DNA from: Desulfarculaceae bacterium
GTDB taxonomy: Bacteria > Desulfobacterota > Desulfarculia > Desulfarculales > Desulfarculaceae
Length of the DNA stretch: 64,000 nucleotides
Assembly: GCA_020444545.1 (NCBI GenBank)
Contig: JAHLKT010000002.1
Coordinates: 402,870 to 466,869 of the forward strand
Reading direction: 5' to 3'
The notes beneath the pieces are model-generated. The model worked only from the letters and a program-made list of their open reading frames with translations. It searched no databases and had not been told where the DNA came from. This document shows, piece after piece, positions 61,664 to 64,000 of this stretch (the stretch's first letter is position 1; the number at the start of each line of letters is the position of its first letter). A program made the translations under genes and the position numbers.

Positions 61664-61756
61664 GCGCTCAGTCGGATAGTACACTAGCCTGTTCCTGGTT
61701 GATTGAACCGTCGTTCACAATGTAAGGGAAAACAAGCATTTTTGACATTTTTGTGG

Positions 61757-61786
61757 TTGAACCGGCGGGCTCCTTTGTCATAGAAT
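61757..61786 (+). promoter_or_regulatory. Possible promoter for the livG operon
   Basis: TTGAAC (61757-61762), 18 bases, TAGAAT (61781-61786). Another TTGACA at 61742 has no good -10 at the right distance. The leader to livG is about 135 bases. Confidence 0.35.
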
Positions 61787-61855
61787 GCTCACTCAGCCAA
61801 GGCGCCCTCTAGCGCGAAAATGCATGGAAAGGCTCACGCCAGCATTGCTCAATAA

Positions 61856-61918
61856 GCCGGACCCAAGTTGAAACGACCACAGCAAGCCCGTCTCGCCGCT
61901 TGAGCGCACGGGTCCGGC
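61856..61918 (+). promoter_or_regulatory. Structured leader just upstream of the livG ribosome binding site
   Basis: GCCGGACCC (61856-61864) and GGGTCCGGC (61910-61918) are perfect 9-bp complements enclosing 45 bases, with an inner CAAGC/GCTTG pair (61883-61887, 61898-61902). The outer stem ends two bases before the GGAGGAG site. It matches no riboswitch I know; it may control livG translation. Confidence 0.5.
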
Positions 61919-61929
61919 CAGGAGGAGAT

Positions 61930-62775
61930 ATGCCGTCGCCTAGAACTGCCGGGCAGGAGCAACCCAGCCCTGCCGAGGCCAAACCGCCCCTTCTCATCAT
62001 TGACGACATTCATCTTAGGTTCGGTGGGCTGAACGCCCTGAGCGGGGTCAGCTTCGAGGTCCAGGAAGGGCACATCCAGGCGATCATCGGGCCCAACGGG
62101 GCGGGCAAGACCTGCATCCTCAACTGCATCTGCCGCTTTTATCACCCCCACCGGGGAAGCATCATCTTCAACGGCCAGGACATCTCCAAGGTCGCCACCC
62201 ACAAGGTGGCTGCCCTGGGAATCGCCCGCAGTTTCCAGAACATCGAGCTGTTTCGCGGCATGACCGTGCTGGACAACATCAAGCTGGGCCACCACGTGCA
62301 CATGCACGCGGGGTTCTTGTCCGGCGGCATCTACCTGGGCCGGGCCAAGAACGAGGAGATGAAGGTGCGCGCCGAGATCGAGGAGCGCATCATCGACCTG
62401 CTGGAGATCGAGGCCATACGCAAGCAGGTGGTGGGCACCTTACCCTATGGCCTGCAAAAGCGGGTGGAACTGGCCCGCGCCTTGGCCATGCGGCCCAAGA
62501 TTTTGCTCCTGGACGAGCCCATGGCCGGCATGAACCTGGAGGAGACCGAGGACATGGCCCGCTTCATCCTCGACGTGAACGAGGAGTGGGGGGTCACGGT
62601 GGTGCTCATCGAGCACGACATGGGCGTGGTGATGGACATCTCGGACAACGTGGTGGTGCTGGACTTCGGCACCAAGATCGCCCAGGGCTCCCCGGAGGAA
62701 GTCAGCAAGAATCCCCACGTCATCGAGGCCTACCTTGGGGCCGACGACGCGGCTCATTCCAAGCTGGGTTTGTAG
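61930..62775 (+). CDS. livG: Branched-chain amino acid-type ABC transporter ATPase (LivG)
   Basis: The protein has 281 residues. Walker A IIGPNGAGKT, ARSFQNIELFRGMTVLDNIKLG, LivG-type signature LPYGLQKRVELARAL, Walker B ILLLDEPMAGMN and EHDMGVVMD are all present. GGAGGAG at 61921 gives a strong ATG at 61930. It energises a HAAT-type permease, whose other subunits must lie beyond the window. The next gene is an acyl-CoA synthetase, so the substrate may be a carboxylic acid rather than an amino acid; this is inference. Confidence 0.93.
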   Translation: MPSPRTAGQEQPSPAEAKPPLLIIDDIHLRFGGLNALSGVSFEVQEGHIQAIIGPNGAGKTCILNCICRFYHPHRGSIIFNGQDISKVATHKVAALGIARSFQNIELFRGMTVLDNIKLGHHVHMHAGFLSGGIYLGRAKNEEMKVRAEIEERIIDLLEIEAIRKQVVGTLPYGLQKRVELARALAMRPKILLLDEPMAGMNLEETEDMARFILDVNEEWGVTVVLIEHDMGVVMDISDNVVVLDFGTKIAQGSPEEVSKNPHVIEAYLGADDAAHSKLGL

Positions 62776-62796
62776 CATAAGCCTGGAGAAGCGCTA

Positions 62797-64000
62797 GTGC
62801 CCCGGAAGACCTATCTGCAAGCAGAAACCAGCGGCGCGGACATCGGCAACGACACCATGCCGGCCCTGCTCAAGCGCAACGCCGACAAGTACGGCGACGA
62901 CAAGGTTGCGCTTCGCGAGAAGGAATACGGCATCTGGCAGTCGTACACCTGGCGGCAGTACCACGAGCACGTGAAGTACTTCGCCCTGGGCCTGGCCGCC
63001 TTGGGCTTCAGCGACGACGACGCCCTGGCCATCATCGGAGACAACCGCCCCGAGTGGGTGTTCGCCGAGCTGGCCGCCCAGAGCCTGAAAGGCCGCCCCC
63101 TGGGCATCTACCAGGACTCCATCCTTAACGAGGTGGCCTACGTCATTGACCACTCGGAGGCCAAATTCGTGGTGGCCGAGGACCAGGAGCAGACCGACAA
63201 GGTCCTGGACATGAAGCACGAGCTGCCCCGGGTCAAGAAGGTGATCTACACCGACCCCAAGGGCATGCGCGACTACGACGACCCGCTGCTCATCTACCTG
63301 CCCGAGGTGGAGCGCATGGGCCGCGAGTTCGAGAAGGAGCACCCCGAGTACTACGAGAAATCGGTGGCGCGCCTGACCCCGGAAGACGTGGCCCTGATCG
63401 CCTACACTTCCGGCACCACCGGCTTCCCCAAGGGTTCGCTGCTCACCCATTCCAACATGCTCAAGATGGCCCTCAATTTGGCCCAGGTGGACCCCAAGTT
63501 CCCCAACGACGAGTTTGTCAGCTTCCTGCCCCTGCCCTGGATCGGGGAGCAGATGATGAGCGTGTCCACCGCCCTGGCCATCGGCTTCACGGTGAACTTC
63601 CCCGAGGAGCCCGAGACCGCCATGGCCGACCTGTACGAGATCGGGCCCAACGTGGTGTTCAGCCCGCCGAGGGTGTGGGAGCAGCAGGCCCGCTCGGTGA
63701 TCGTGCGCCACTTGGACGCATCCTGGCTTAAGCGCTTCGTGTACCGCCTGTGCATGCCCATCGGCTATGAGATGGCGGACTTCCATTTCGACAAGCAGGA
63801 GCCGCCCTGGTACTGGAAGCTCATGTACTCCCTGAGCTACGTGATGCTCTTCCGGGCGCTAAAGGACCGTCTGGGATTTTCCAACATCCGCTCCGCCTCC
63901 ACCGGCGGCGCGGCCCTGGGGCCCGACGTGTTCCGCTTCTTCCACGCTTGCGGGGTGAACCTCAAGCAGATCTACGGCCAGACCGAGATCTCGGGCATCT
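62797..64000 (+). CDS. Long-chain acyl-CoA synthetase/AMP-dependent synthetase (partial, runs off the window)
   Basis: About 401 codons are visible from a GTG at 62797, with GGAGAAG upstream. The AMP-binding P-loop is YTSGTTGFPKGS, with STGGAALGPDVFRFFHACG and IYGQTEISG near the window end; the C-terminal domain is missing. It activates an acid to acyl-CoA through acyl-AMP. The large insertion region YWKLMYSLSYVMLFRALKDRLG resembles FadD15-type long-chain enzymes. Co-location with livG is common in deltaproteobacteria. Confidence 0.93.
   Translation, partial: MPRKTYLQAETSGADIGNDTMPALLKRNADKYGDDKVALREKEYGIWQSYTWRQYHEHVKYFALGLAALGFSDDDALAIIGDNRPEWVFAELAAQSLKGRPLGIYQDSILNEVAYVIDHSEAKFVVAEDQEQTDKVLDMKHELPRVKKVIYTDPKGMRDYDDPLLIYLPEVERMGREFEKEHPEYYEKSVARLTPEDVALIAYTSGTTGFPKGSLLTHSNMLKMALNLAQVDPKFPNDEFVSFLPLPWIGEQMMSVSTALAIGFTVNFPEEPETAMADLYEIGPNVVFSPPRVWEQQARSVIVRHLDASWLKRFVYRLCMPIGYEMADFHFDKQEPPWYWKLMYSLSYVMLFRALKDRLGFSNIRSASTGGAALGPDVFRFFHACGVNLKQIYGQTEISGI

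Overview
The window looks like chromosomal DNA of a GC-rich, diderm, probably anaerobic deltaproteobacterium (Desulfobacterota, perhaps near Desulfarculus). The evidence is a full lipid A/LPS pathway with a BAM/Lol outer-membrane system, a ferredoxin-linked 2-oxoacid oxidoreductase, a His-type (sulfide-dependent) Thi4, a PxxKW cysteine-rich protein, DUF4416, and a Liv-transporter/acyl-CoA synthetase pair. The lineage is inferred from gene content only. No tRNA, rRNA, CRISPR array, prophage or insertion sequence was recognised.

Layout. (1) 1-3.2 kb, minus strand: fabD, then a ferredoxin and the alpha, beta and (cut by the window edge) gamma subunits of a 2-oxoacid:ferredoxin oxidoreductase. 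(2) 3.2-8.8 kb, minus strand: nitrilase-family amidase, AI-2E-type permease, glgC and a 786-residue GAF protein, probably one operon read from an apparently leaderless promoter. (3) 8.9-13.3 kb, plus strand: a sensor-like protein with a phosphoacceptor-type helix but no ATPase domain, a HIT protein, an NTF2-fold protein and a dicarboxylate symporter fused to a solute-binding domain. The last two have near-identical promoters. (4) 13.3-17.9 kb: a repeat-rich gap, a TPP-riboswitch-controlled thi4 (minus), an aspartate-type aminotransferase (plus), a DUF3365 heme/redox sensor (minus) and a PxxKW protein (minus).

(5) 18.0-56.6 kb, plus strand: a long, tightly overlapping envelope supercluster. 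It runs lysS, lolC, lolD, bamA, ompH/skp, lpxD, fabZ, lpxA, lpxI, a Gfo/Idh oxidoreductase, lpxB, msbA, a PAP2 phosphatase and two ArnT-like glycosyltransferases. It continues with arnC-like, arnD-like, waaA, lpxK, lpxL, waaF, waaC, a sugar epimerase, a Trm112-like zinc protein, a third GT9 and a GT4. After an AT-rich break come two more GT9 genes, a second epimerase, an O-antigen ligase and ugd. It ends with DUF4416, yicC, remA-like, gmk, a SPOUT methyltransferase and a BASS-family transporter. Together these make lipid A, attach Kdo and heptose core, decorate and flip it, and supply outer-membrane protein and lipoprotein export. LPS transport genes (lpt), lpxC, lpxH, arnA and arnB are not in the window.

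(6) 56.6-57.3 kb is a gap packed with extragenic palindromic repeats. (7) 57.3-60.3 kb, minus strand: a methyltransferase (MeTr)-like pterin-binding protein, and tatD-maf-yggS. (8) 60.4-64 kb, plus strand: a dGTPase-like HD protein, a structured leader, livG and the start of a long-chain acyl-CoA synthetase.

The most interesting items are: a family of double-hairpin repeats shared by two distant gaps; a lipid A amino-sugar module with ArnC/ArnD/ArnT-like proteins but no ArnA/ArnB; a GnnA-like oxidoreductase inside the lpx operon; the symporter-binding-protein fusion; the ATPase-less histidine phosphoacceptor protein; and the large GAF protein tied to glgC.
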